DNA of 21,153 bases. Source: Peptoniphilus sp. (lineage in GTDB: Bacteria; Bacillota; Clostridia; Tissierellales; Peptoniphilaceae). This document shows, in pieces, positions 7,990 through 14,864 of this stretch. A program made the position numbers and the translations under genes. Location: the NCBI GenBank assembly GCA_029983555.1, contig JASBZH010000021.1:1-21153 (forward strand), given 5' to 3'. Positions within the stretch are counted from its first letter, which is position 1; every line of letters begins with the position of its first letter. The notes under the pieces are model-generated. The model ran no database searches. It saw only the letters and a list, made by a program, of their open reading frames with translations, and was not told where the DNA came from.

Positions 7990-8844
7990 TTAATCACCTA
8001 ACATATCGCGAAGTTTAACTCTATAAATAGTCTCACGCTCACTAAAATCAGCAATAGCCATCAGCAGTTCTTCCTTTCTCTTCTCGATTGTATCTGGAGA
8101 GTCTATTATATATTTTAAAATATATGGCATATCATTTTTTATATTTATTATTTCGCTTTCTATATTTTCTATTAAAGACTCTAGCTTTTCTTTTTCTTCT
8201 TCAAGTGACTCGATAGAATTTTTAGAACTCACACTAAAGTCTTTGCTGCTGAGCAGTGCATCAATAGCAATTATAGTTTTTAGGTCTGCGTTTCTATAGG
8301 CATCAAGTGCCTTTTGAAACAAAAACTTGTCTATAGGGCTGTAATCGCTTTTTAAATCTGGATGAAGAAGTTTTATTATTTTTAAATAGAGCATTTTTAA
8401 TTTTTTGCTATCTTCTTCTGATAAAGCCTCAAGACTATTAAATTCTCTAGCTAGTTTAATATTTTGTATATATTCTTCAAGCTTTTTTTGATATTTCACA
8501 AATTCCTCGTCAAGAAGTTTTTCTATTTTTTCTAAATCGACATTCTCTTCACGATTTTTGTAAGCTTGAACAAGGTTAATTTTTCTTTTTAATCTAAGAA
8601 CTCTTGTAGATACTTCATAGAGATTTTTTTCAAGTTCTCCAAATATTAACCAGTAGTCAGTTTCTATATTTTTACAAATTATGTATTTTAACTCATCGCG
8701 TTTTAGTATTATATCCGAAAGTGAAGTTCTTAGTGTTTTTATTTCATCTTGAAGCTTAAGAACTACAGGGGAGAGCTCTATTTCATTTTCATTATTAATA
8801 TTATTTGCATCTAGTAATAAGTTTAATGTGAATAATAAATTCAT
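7990..8844 (-). CDS. J-domain-like coiled-coil protein
   Basis: The 284-residue protein has a central DnaJ-like segment, LYLKIIKLLHPDLKSD, with the HPD tripeptide at residues 161-163. In J proteins this tripeptide stimulates the ATPase of DnaK. A helix after it (FLFQKALDAYRNADLKTIIAI) matches the third and fourth helices of divergent J domains. Flanking regions (about 26-130 and 200-270) are Lys/Glu/Leu-rich and predicted coiled coil. No glycine-rich or zinc-finger part of classical DnaJ is present, so it is not a general chaperone. The start follows AAAGGAGC. It is the first gene of a two-gene unit with the HIRAN protein. Its client is unknown. Confidence 0.75.
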   Translation of the reverse strand: MNLLFTLNLLLDANNINNENEIELSPVVLKLQDEIKTLRTSLSDIILKRDELKYIICKNIETDYWLIFGELEKNLYEVSTRVLRLKRKINLVQAYKNREENVDLEKIEKLLDEEFVKYQKKLEEYIQNIKLAREFNSLEALSEEDSKKLKMLYLKIIKLLHPDLKSDYSPIDKFLFQKALDAYRNADLKTIIAIDALLSSKDFSVSSKNSIESLEEEKEKLESLIENIESEIINIKNDMPYILKYIIDSPDTIEKRKEELLMAIADFSERETIYRVKLRDMLGD

Positions 8845-8877
8845 AACAAGCTCCTTTTAATAATTTATTATAATATA

Positions 8878-8907
8878 ATTATACATGAAAATAGTGTGCT
8901 ATGTAGT
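8878..8907 (-). promoter_or_regulatory. Possible promoter of the J-like/HIRAN pair
   Basis: A perfect minus-strand TATAAT (8878-8883) lies about 34 bases before the start of the J-like gene, but the -35 (ACTACA, 18-base spacer) matches only three of six. The site is just past the asp23 terminator. Confidence 0.35.
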
Positions 8908-8916
8908 TTGTGGCAT

Positions 8917-8941
8917 AAAAAAACTGCCAGTTAACTGGCAG
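8917..8941 (-). terminator. Terminator of the amaP-DUF2273-asp23 cluster
   Basis: CTGCCAGTTAACTGGCAG (8924-8941) is a perfect 18-base palindrome: a 7-bp stem with a TTAA loop. On the minus strand it is followed by seven T (8917-8923). It begins 14 bases after the asp23 stop. Confidence 0.9.
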
Positions 8942-8955
8942 CTTATAAATTTTAA

Positions 8956-9507
8956 TTATCTAAGAGAAGGTCCTTCGTTATAATTTTGTTCTTGGTTTCT
9001 GTTTGATCTGTTGTTTCTCTTGTTAAGTTCAAATTCTTTTTTAGTCATAACGTCGTCAACTCTTACGTTAACTTCAACTACTTTAAGACCAGTCATTTGT
9101 CCAACAGATTGAGAAATATTTCTCTTTAGTTCTTCAAAAATCTTTGGAGCTGAATAACCATATTCAAGAATAATTGATGCGTCGATTGCAGCTTCTTTTT
9201 CTCCAACGTCAGCTGCGATTCCTTTTGTTAAGCTATATCCACCGAATTGTTCAGAAATTCCTGAGAAGAAGCCACCCTTCATGTCAAGAACACCATCAAC
9301 TTCGTGACAAGCGATAGCAGCTATTTTTTCGATAACTGAATCTTCAAATGTCAATTTTGATTCATGTTCTGGTTTAGATTCAGAAACTTCTTTGATATTA
9401 TCTTGAACATTGTCTACAAAGTCTTCTCTCTTTTGTTGTTTTTCCTTTTTTTCTTGTTCTTTCTTGTTAACTCCTGCGATTTCATTGTATTTTGCTTCAT
9501 TTGCCAT
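8956..9507 (-). CDS. Asp23/Gls24 family envelope stress protein
   Basis: The 183-residue protein belongs to the Asp23/Gls24 (DUF322) family, abundant Gram-positive proteins that assemble at the inner face of the membrane and support envelope homeostasis. A charged Lys/Gln/Glu-rich N-terminal stretch (1-50) leads into the core domain (about 50-157). The core contains VIEKIAAIACHEVDGV, the glycine-rich GGFFSGISEQFGGYSLTKGI and the C-terminal VNVRVDDV strand. The last 25 residues are Asn/Arg/Gln-rich and likely disordered. It is the last gene of the cluster, 20 bases after the DUF2273 gene. AmaP is the known membrane anchor for Asp23 in Staphylococcus, and the same pairing is expected here. Confidence 0.94.
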   Translation of the reverse strand: MANEAKYNEIAGVNKKEQEKKEKQQKREDFVDNVQDNIKEVSESKPEHESKLTFEDSVIEKIAAIACHEVDGVLDMKGGFFSGISEQFGGYSLTKGIAADVGEKEAAIDASIILEYGYSAPKIFEELKRNISQSVGQMTGLKVVEVNVRVDDVMTKKEFELNKRNNRSNRNQEQNYNEGPSLR

Positions 9508-9527
9508 AATGTAACATCTCCTTTAAA

Positions 9528-9872
9528 TTAATATCTTTTTAAAAATCTTTCTAATAAATATAATGTCTTAGGATCACCATCTTTGTATCTTCCATATAGA
9601 TTTCCTATTAGATACAAAATTATAATTAAAAGTGTCCTGAAAAAACCAATTGTTAAAAACAATAATGCAATTATAATGCCAATTAACGTATATTTAAATT
9701 CGTTCCAATGTAATCTTGTGAAATTTTCAAACTTAGTGTGAAAAATTGAAACTCTTCCGTCATTATTGTCTTTTTTAATTATAACTACTTTTTCATTTTC
9801 ATTATCTGTAGTTTGTCTAGAGTTCTCATAATCATTTTGATAATTGGGATAATTTCCATAATTATTAATCAT
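9528..9872 (-). CDS. DUF2273 small membrane protein with an N-terminal extension
   Basis: The 114-residue protein has an Asn/Tyr/Asp-rich hydrophilic first 45 residues. A DUF2273-like part follows, with a membrane hairpin (two helices within about 58-92: TLIGIIIALLFLTIGF and FRTLLIIILYLIGNLYG) and a short basic tail. DUF2273 proteins are regularly found between amaP and asp23 in Firmicutes; their exact function is unknown. They are usually only about 60-70 residues long, so the polar N-terminal extension is unusual. It lies 11 bases downstream of amaP and 20 before asp23, clearly one transcript. Confidence 0.8.
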   Translation of the reverse strand: MINNYGNYPNYQNDYENSRQTTDNENEKVVIIKKDNNDGRVSIFHTKFENFTRLHWNEFKYTLIGIIIALLFLTIGFFRTLLIIILYLIGNLYGRYKDGDPKTLYLLERFLKRY

Positions 9873-9883
9873 TTGAACCCCTC

Positions 9884-10435
9884 CTAAACTACTCTCTTGT
9901 TGGAATCTTTTTTGATATCATAAAATTCAACATCAACCTTATTTACTGGATAACCAGTAAACACTTCCAAACTCTCTTTAACATCGTTTTTAATAATTTC
10001 TCCAAGTGAATTAATATTTTCGCCATCGTAAATGCCACATATAACTTTAGCAGTTATTTCGTGACCCTTACCGTTATTTACTTTAACATCTGCTTTTGAA
10101 TTTCTAATCTCTGGATATTTATTGACTGTGCTTATCACATTGTTCTCAATAGCGCGAGATGTAAGTAACATCTCTCCAGATTTGTCCTTGTCAATTACAT
10201 AATTATTAATTGTAGGAAGGGCAATCGCTCTAATAAAAATTATTAAAGCAAACAGTGCACTTATTATTGCCAGTACTGTAAAGCAATAGTAAAACCAACT
10301 TTGTGTCTTGTAACTACCTAGTGTTGCCGTTACATCGCCATAATCATACACTAAAAAATAAGCACAGAATATGGTCAATAGTAGGGCGATAGCAAAAATT
10401 GCGTTAACCCATTTTCGCCATCTTTTCACTCTCAT
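9884..10435 (-). CDS. amaP: Alkaline shock response membrane anchor protein AmaP
   Basis: The 183-residue protein has two membrane helices near the N-terminus (about 10-32 and 50-72), then a cytoplasmic domain of about 100 residues (SGEMLLTSRAIENNVISTVNKYPEI onward). This domain resembles the Asp23 fold and is the known dock for Asp23. It is the first gene of the cluster amaP-DUF2273-asp23, a common Firmicute order. The start ATG follows AAAAGGGGG. The call rests on layout, the RAIEN motif region and gene order. Confidence 0.88.
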   Translation of the reverse strand: MRVKRWRKWVNAIFAIALLLTIFCAYFLVYDYGDVTATLGSYKTQSWFYYCFTVLAIISALFALIIFIRAIALPTINNYVIDKDKSGEMLLTSRAIENNVISTVNKYPEIRNSKADVKVNNGKGHEITAKVICGIYDGENINSLGEIIKNDVKESLEVFTGYPVNKVDVEFYDIKKDSNKRVV

Positions 10436-10460
10436 TCCCCCTTTTAAAATATTTTACTTT

Positions 10461-10489
10461 ATTATACTTCTCAGTATATATACTATATA
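10461..10489 (-). promoter_or_regulatory. Possible promoter of the amaP cluster
   Basis: A minus-strand TATAAT (10461-10466) lies 26 bases before the amaP start. The best -35 at a 17-base spacing is TATATA, a poor match. No SigB-type box was recognised. Confidence 0.35.
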
Positions 10490-10616
10490 TCCAAATAATT
10501 GTATATTACTCATAAAAATATAATTAAATTTCAATAATTTTTAAGTAAATTAAGGGAAATACAATATTAAAGATTTGTATTTTTAAAATTTTAATACAAG
10601 AAATGTAACCTTAACG
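10490..10616. other. AT-rich part of the amaP/symporter divergent gap
   Basis: This part of the 440-base divergent gap has no gene, repeat or structured RNA that I can support. It is dominated by A/T tracts between the minus-strand amaP promoter and the plus-strand symporter promoter. Confidence 0.5.
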
Positions 10617-10647
10617 TTGACAAATAGCAACTATTGACATATATAAT
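10617..10647 (+). promoter_or_regulatory. Promoter of the second symporter, with a long leader
   Basis: A perfect TTGACA (10617-10622) precedes TATATA at 17 bases or TATAAT (10642-10647) at 19 bases. A second perfect TTGACA lies at 10634-10639. Start of transcription near 10654 would give an untranslated leader of about 220 bases before ATG 10876. That leader contains a weak hairpin with TTAGAG and CTCTAA arms (about 10754-10792). Confidence 0.5.
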
Positions 10648-10875
10648 ATTGAACGATATTCACTTTTAAGAAAATTTAAAACGATTGAAAAAAATTATAT
10701 TTTTGCACTATAAAGTGAGATATATAATTTATATAATAAGGTTTTAAAATGGGTTAGAGATACATAAAATTTTTTGTGAAACTCTAAAATTAATTTAATC
10801 ATTTTAGTAGTGAATTTATATCTATAAAATGTTATTATATCAATAACCAATATGAATATTATTTTAGGAGGTAAA

Positions 10876-12078
10876 ATGAAAAAGAATAGTTTTTTTAATT
10901 CTCTTGTATTTAAGCTTTTACTTGGAATTATTATTGGAATTTTTGTGGGAAGCTTTTGTAACGAATCAGTTATAATTGTAATCGACTCAATTAAAAGAGT
11001 TATTGGAGATTTAATTGGTTACATAGTTCCACTAATTATTTTGGGATTTATAACACCTGCCATAGTTTCTTTAAAAGAAAGTGCAGGTAAAATTTTGGGT
11101 GTGACTCTTGCAATTTGCTACGTGTCTTCAGTGGGAGCTGCGCTAATGAGCTTCTTAGCGGGAAGAGCAATCATTCCAAAGTTAAACATAGTTTCACAAG
11201 TTGGAGCAGGAAACATGATACCTGAATCAATTTTTAAACTTTCTATAGATCCAATTATGCCAGTAATGACAGCACTTATTACATCAGTATTATTTGGGAT
11301 TGCGGTTATAATGACAAATTCGACAACGTGGGAAAATTTACTCATGGAACTAAATAAAATTGTTCTATCAATAGTAAATAATGTCGTAATTAAAATCCTT
11401 CCGTTTTATATAGCGACAACTTTTGCAGTTTTGGCTTACGAAGGAGCAGTTCTAAGTGAACTTCCAGTATTCTTAAAAATTATTTTAATAGTAATAGTGG
11501 GACATTTCATTTGGATGACTCTAATGTATTCAATAGCAGGAGCGGTTTCAAAGACAAATCCAAAAGAAGTATTTAGACATTATGTACCAGCGTATTTAAC
11601 AGCAGTAGGTACGATGTCATCAGCTGCGACACTTCCAGTAGCACTTAGATGTGCGAGAAAGTCAAAAACTCTTGATCCAAAGATTAGGGACTTTGCGATT
11701 CCACTCTGTTCAAACACTCACCTTTGTGGATCAGTTCTTACAGAGGTATTTTTCGTAATGACAGTTTCTCAAATACTTAAAGGGAAGCTTCCAGAGACTT
11801 CAAATATTATTATTTTTATATTCTTGCTGGGAATATTTGCAATAGCAGCGCCAGGAGTTCCAGGTGGGACTGTAGTTGCATCCCTTGGACTTATAACATC
11901 AGTACTTGGATTTAACGACACAGGAACAGCACTTATGCTCTCAATTTTTGCACTTCAAGATAGTTTTGGAACAGCTTGTAATGTAACAACTGACGGAGCC
12001 ATCGCACTTATGGTAACAGGAATTTTTAAAAAAGTACCAGGGAGAGGAAATAATCCAGAAGCACAAGCAGTAAAATAA
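10876..12078 (+). CDS. Dicarboxylate/amino acid:cation symporter (second paralog)
   Basis: This is a second DAACS (SDF) family secondary transporter, 400 residues from ATG 10876. The start is set by TAGGAGG just before it, not by the earlier ATG at 10852. It shares the landmarks of the protein at 1846-3072: SSAATLPVA, CSNTHLCGSV, AAPGVPGGTV and the TM8 motif D362-S-F-G-T-A-C-N369-V-T-T-D373. As in its paralog, the position of the side-chain-binding arginine of aspartate carriers is glycine (G365), so a neutral or small amino acid is likely. It stands alone with its own promoter and terminator and is not linked to a catabolic enzyme. Substrate specificity may differ from the serine-operon copy; Ala-to-Cys and Gly-to-Thr changes lie in the binding motif. 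Confidence 0.92.
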   Translation: MKKNSFFNSLVFKLLLGIIIGIFVGSFCNESVIIVIDSIKRVIGDLIGYIVPLIILGFITPAIVSLKESAGKILGVTLAICYVSSVGAALMSFLAGRAIIPKLNIVSQVGAGNMIPESIFKLSIDPIMPVMTALITSVLFGIAVIMTNSTTWENLLMELNKIVLSIVNNVVIKILPFYIATTFAVLAYEGAVLSELPVFLKIILIVIVGHFIWMTLMYSIAGAVSKTNPKEVFRHYVPAYLTAVGTMSSAATLPVALRCARKSKTLDPKIRDFAIPLCSNTHLCGSVLTEVFFVMTVSQILKGKLPETSNIIIFIFLLGIFAIAAPGVPGGTVVASLGLITSVLGFNDTGTALMLSIFALQDSFGTACNVTTDGAIALMVTGIFKKVPGRGNNPEAQAVK

Positions 12079-12083
12079 ACACT

Positions 12084-12118
12084 AAAAGCCTTAGATAATT
12101 TATACCTAAGGCTTTTTT
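12084..12118 (+). terminator. Terminator of the second symporter
   Basis: An 11-bp perfect stem, AAAAGCCTTAG (12084-12094) with CTAAGGCTTTT (12106-12116), is followed by further T. It lies 6 bases after the stop codon. Confidence 0.92.
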
Positions 12119-12183
12119 GTATGCAAAGTAAATTAAATTTTTTCAACCAATTAAATAAAATATTTAAAATTAAGAATTATTGA

Positions 12184-12267
12184 TCATGATAATTCATCAA
12201 AATCACTTGTAGAGAATCCAAAGCGATTTTGAACATAAATGTCCTCAATATAATTTCCATAAATTTT
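12184..12267 (-). pseudogene. Possible relict C-terminal coding fragment
   Basis: A minus-strand frame of 27 codons without a start ends in a TGA at 12184-12186. It reads YIEDIYVQNRFGFSTSDFDE near its end, a composition typical of a real protein and unlike the surrounding A/T tracts. A TGA at 12268-12270 closes it upstream. It is out of frame with the zinc-ribbon gene at 12290-12520. I do not recognise the parent family. A 7-bp inverted repeat (GAATTAT at 12174-12180, ATAATTC at 12189-12195) overlaps its end. It could be chance. Confidence 0.3.
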
Positions 12268-12289
12268 TCAAATTTTTTTTATAATAATT

Positions 12290-12520
12290 TTATTCATCGG
12301 CATCCATCCACATTAATATTTTTTTGCATTCAGGACAGTACCAAGCTTTTTGTTCCACTATAGTAGTAGAAACTTGGATTGTATTTCTTCTAAAAAATCC
12401 TTTTATTCCAGTTTTTTTTAATTCTTCATCGGAAGTAAATTCATAAAATGAGCCAGCTCCTTGACCTACACCTTCTACAATTCCTGAAATCATCTCTTTT
12501 CCACAATCTAAACATTTCAT
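12290..12520 (-). CDS. Small zinc-ribbon protein (two CxxC pairs)
   Basis: The 76-residue protein has paired cysteines C3-x-x-C6 (MKCLDCGKEM) at the N-terminus and a second CPEC pair near the C-terminus, the arrangement of a one-metal zinc ribbon. It resembles the DUF6487-like small proteins of Firmicutes, whose role is unknown. I chose ATG 12520 because GGAGG directly precedes it; an upstream TTG at 12532 overlaps that ribosome site. It lies 14 bases after the thioredoxin-like gene and is probably co-transcribed. Confidence 0.75.
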   Translation of the reverse strand: MKCLDCGKEMISGIVEGVGQGAGSFYEFTSDEELKKTGIKGFFRRNTIQVSTTIVEQKAWYCPECKKILMWMDADE

Positions 12521-12534
12521 ATTTTCCTCCAATA

Positions 12535-12828
12535 TTAAAATTCTCTATTAAGTATTTTAAAAAATTTTTCAAAATTAAAAAATCCTGCCATTCTCTCAAT
12601 TTCAACACCATCTTTTAGATATAGAAGTGTGGGGAAAGAGAAAACTTGAAACTCACCTCTAAGCTTTGGATAATCACTCAATTTTACAGACATAAATTTT
12701 GCATCTTGATCTTTTAGAAATTCAAGACTCTTGGCTTTCATACCTTGACAAAGTCCACAGTCTTCACCTTCAAAAAATAAAAATACTCGTCCTTTATTAT
12801 AATCTTTACTAAAATCTACAATTTCCAT
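12535..12828 (-). CDS. Thioredoxin-like protein
   Basis: The 97-residue protein has a compact thioredoxin fold: the N-terminal strand VFLFFEGEDCGLC with the redox pair C24-G-L-C27, and the cis-proline loop FSFPTLLYLKDG (P66). The CGLC active site replaces the CGPC of standard thioredoxin, which should alter its redox potential. The ATG at 12828 follows GAGGGAG; the longer frame back to 12891 starts with TTG and lacks a ribosome site. The neighbouring zinc-ribbon gene is downstream in the same unit. A disulfide-reductase role is inferred from the fold. Confidence 0.85.
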   Translation of the reverse strand: MEIVDFSKDYNKGRVFLFFEGEDCGLCQGMKAKSLEFLKDQDAKFMSVKLSDYPKLRGEFQVFSFPTLLYLKDGVEIERMAGFFNFEKFFKILNREF

Positions 12829-12972
12829 AATTACTCCCTCATCAATAATTATATCTAAATTTGAATTCCATATTAAATATTTATACCCCAAGTACGCAAT
12901 AGAAATTATTTTACCTTTAAAAATAAAGTTTTAGAATTTTATATTATTGATATAATACTTTTGGAGGTAGAT

Positions 12973-13698
12973 ATGAAAATTATATTCTCACCAAGTAAAG
13001 AAATGACATTAAATAATCCATCAGATTGTGAAGTAGATTTTTTAGAGAAAACTAAAAGAGTAATAGAAGAGCTTCGAAGATTAAATGATGAAGAGTTAAA
13101 AGAACTTTATAAAATATCTGATAAAGTTTTAAAAGAGGTAAAAGAATATATAAAAAGTTTTGGCAAAAAAGAAAGTTATAGGGCGATAGAAATGTATAGC
13201 GGTCTTTCTTTTAGAAATTTAGATGTCACAAGCTTAAAAGAAGATGATAGGAAATATTTAGAAGAAAGATTAAAAATACTCTCTGCATTTTATGGACCTA
13301 TCTCTCCAGAAAAATTAATAAGACCTTATAGACTTGATTTTAATACAAAGATAAAAATAGATGGCATGAGTTTAAAAAAATTTTGGAAAGATGATTTTAA
13401 TAACTCCTTTGAAGAGGGAGAAGTAATATTAAATTTGGCATCAAATGAATTTTCGAGCCTTTTAAATAGAAAAAAATTTAAAATCTATGACTTTGAATTT
13501 TGTGAAAAGAAAGGCAATCAATTAAAGACTCACTCCACAATATCAAAAAAGGCAAGAGGACTTATGTTGAGATACTTATGCCAGAAAAAAGTAGAAGATG
13601 TGGAGGAAATTAAAAAATTTGATTTAGCTGGATATAAATTTGCATTAGAACTGTCGGAAGATAGGAAGTTTGTTTTTGTGAAAAATAATATAGGATAA
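12973..13698 (+). CDS. yaaA: Peroxide stress protein YaaA (DUF328/UPF0246)
   Basis: The 241-residue protein is of the YaaA family, which in E. coli limits free iron and so protects DNA under peroxide stress; the fold has DNA-binding properties. Family landmarks are the N-terminal MKIIFSPSKEM, the segment FYGPISPEKLIRPYRLDF (Y119-R-L-D122), NLASNEF (154-160) and the KKARGLMLRYL helix (192-202). Length is close to the family norm (about 240-260). ATG 12973 follows TTGGAGG; the TTG at 12961 is part of the ribosome site. A TATAAT at 12951-12956 lies very close, so the leader would be short. It is divergent from the thioredoxin/zinc-ribbon pair, a possible redox-stress neighbourhood. Confidence 0.93.
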   Translation: MKIIFSPSKEMTLNNPSDCEVDFLEKTKRVIEELRRLNDEELKELYKISDKVLKEVKEYIKSFGKKESYRAIEMYSGLSFRNLDVTSLKEDDRKYLEERLKILSAFYGPISPEKLIRPYRLDFNTKIKIDGMSLKKFWKDDFNNSFEEGEVILNLASNEFSSLLNRKKFKIYDFEFCEKKGNQLKTHSTISKKARGLMLRYLCQKKVEDVEEIKKFDLAGYKFALELSEDRKFVFVKNNIG

Positions 13699-13729
13699 AA
13701 ATGAAGTCGATATTTAAATTTCATTTTTT
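13697..13729. terminator. Bidirectional terminator between convergent genes
   Basis: AAAAATGAA (13697-13705) pairs with TTCATTTTT (13720-13728) across a 14-base loop. It lies exactly between the yaaA stop and the stop of the minus-strand gene ending at 13728. The stem is AT-rich and fairly weak. Confidence 0.5.
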
Positions 13730-14168
13730 AATGAATCAAAGGATTTATTATTTTTAAGATTCTGTCTTTATCTTTGATATTGTAAATTTGGTGGAATTCA
13801 TTTCCAAAAACATAAATTGTTAATTTGAATTCATCTTTTTTGGATTTTTCAATGCAAATTTTTTTAATGTCTTCAAATCTAGCAAATTTTAATAGTGGTG
13901 TTGTTCCTAAAAATATGTGAATTCCATTATTTGTGATTCCTTGATAAAAGTAGGATGTATAGATTGACATAGTTGCAAAAGATACAATTAAATATCCCAA
14001 AATAGAATTGTCAAAATAGTAGCATATAAAACAAAAGATAATCGCGGATAATAATATTAAAACAAATATTATAGGTTGTTTTTTGACATTTATAATATTC
14101 TTAGATTTGCATTTATAATTATATATAAAATGTATAATTAGTACTAATAATACTATGTATTTTAACAA
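13728..14168 (-). CDS. Small membrane protein of unknown function
   Basis: The 146-residue protein has a short N-terminal helix (residues 2-16), two further membrane helices (about 31-52 and 56-75), and a soluble C-terminal domain of about 65 residues (from FYQGITNNGIHIFLGTTPLL). That domain resembles DUF5673-like or other small PH-like tails of Firmicute membrane proteins. I do not recognise a specific function. The start is TTG (14166-14168), preceded by GAAAGGAAG at a normal spacing, and no ATG in frame fits better. It converges on yaaA. Confidence 0.65.
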   Translation of the reverse strand: MLKYIVLLVLIIHFIYNYKCKSKNIINVKKQPIIFVLILLSAIIFCFICYYFDNSILGYLIVSFATMSIYTSYFYQGITNNGIHIFLGTTPLLKFARFEDIKKICIEKSKKDEFKLTIYVFGNEFHQIYNIKDKDRILKIINPLIH

Positions 14169-14213
14169 ATTGCTCTTCCTTTCTATGTAATTTTAAATAT
14201 AATTGATAATTAA

Positions 14214-14251
14214 AAAAGAATACCGTGGTAAAAAACTGCGGTATTCTTTTA
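14214..14251 (-). terminator. Strong hairpin, terminator for leftward transcription
   Basis: A perfect 12-bp stem, AAAAGAATACCG (14214-14225) with CGGTATTCTTTT (14239-14250), has T-rich ends on both strands, longer on the minus strand. It lies upstream of the minus-strand gene starting at 14168. It would thus shield that gene from leftward transcripts coming from the scar region. Confidence 0.7.
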
Positions 14252-14590
14252 TTTATTATAAAGATTAAACAATTCTGTACTAGATTAAATCGGGTGTTAC
14301 TCCCATTCTACGACTCATGTATAAAATCCTCATTATACATTCCCATGCACAAGGGCAAACATCAACTCAGTCATCGCTACGCTCGACTTTGCCGTGTTGT
14401 GACATAAAAATCAGCACTTGTGCTGATTTTTATTCCCATTCTTCTTTTCCAAACGTACGATATATCCCAAACCATTCAAAATACTAGATTCTATTTTTTC
14501 TAGTATCACTAAATCCATCTAATTATAGGACGTTTTCAAATTTTTAGTCCCGTCCCAGTCCCAGTACCGGAGAATATTGTTTTAATATAA
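14252..14590. other. Mobile-element scar without an intact gene
   Basis: About 14291-14400 is some 45% G+C by my count, well above its surroundings, and holds no credible gene. On the minus strand several short frames look like protein pieces, for example ILRYWDWDGTKNLKTSYN ending at a TAG (14519-14521). I read this as debris of an integrative element next to the ABC/MATE cassette. Nothing here proves which element. Confidence 0.45.
14406..14431. terminator. Hairpin terminator inside the scar
   Basis: A 12-bp perfect inverted repeat, AAAAATCAGCAC (14406-14417) and GTGCTGATTTTT (14420-14431), has only TT between the arms and A/T runs on both sides. It would act in both directions. No intact gene flanks it. 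Confidence 0.65.
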
Positions 14591-14746
14591 TATCTCTTTT
14601 TGTCTTCTAAGCTCTTAAAAGCAAAAGAACAAGTAAAGAGTCAAGATAAGGATAAAAAGTCCATATTAGGGCAAATAAAAAGCTTTAAGACAGATGACAA
14701 AACTAAGTCAAACAAGAAAGACCATAGCAAAGGTGCAGAGAGATAA
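14591..14746 (+). pseudogene. 3' remnant of a mobile-element protein gene
   Basis: A plus-strand open frame with no start codon runs to a TAA at 14744-14746. It encodes a Lys/Asp/Ser-rich tail (KAKEQVKSQDKDKKSILGQI, then KSFKTDDKTKSNKKDHSKGAER). Such lysine-rich ends with a KKSIL/KPSIL-type motif are common at the C-termini of large relaxase- or DUF3991/DUF4316-type proteins of Firmicute conjugative elements. This parallel is from memory and not proven. A textbook terminator follows 5 bases after the stop, as expected for a genuine gene end. The 5' part is missing; a TAA lies at 14588-14590. Confidence 0.5.
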
Positions 14747-14750
14747 ATAT

Positions 14751-14780
14751 CGGCAGTCTTCGGACTGCCTTTATTTTTTT
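14751..14780 (+). terminator. UUCG-loop terminator after the truncated gene
   Basis: GGCAGTC (14752-14758), a TTCG loop, and GACTGCC (14763-14769) are followed by TTTATTTTTTT. C(UUCG)G is the exceptionally stable tetraloop. It clearly belongs to the plus-strand remnant just before it. Confidence 0.9.
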
Positions 14781-14864
14781 GCTCATTTTTTTAATCTAAT
14801 TTATTTAGGTCATATATGCATATCCACTTAAACTCATACAAAAATATTGCTTGTAAAAAAATAC

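Noticed and set aside
12174..12195. Inverted repeat GAATTAT/ATAATTC around TGATCATG as an operator
   Set aside because: Arms are short and A/T-rich, it is downstream of a terminator and not near a promoter; likely chance.
14225..14407. 60-codon plus-strand frame in the scar
   Set aside because: It begins inside a terminator hairpin, lacks a ribosome site and looks like an antisense reading of element debris.
14549..14566. Tandem-like GTCCC/CAGTCC run
   Set aside because: Only two or three imperfect units; explained by Trp-Asp codons on the minus strand, not a repeat array.
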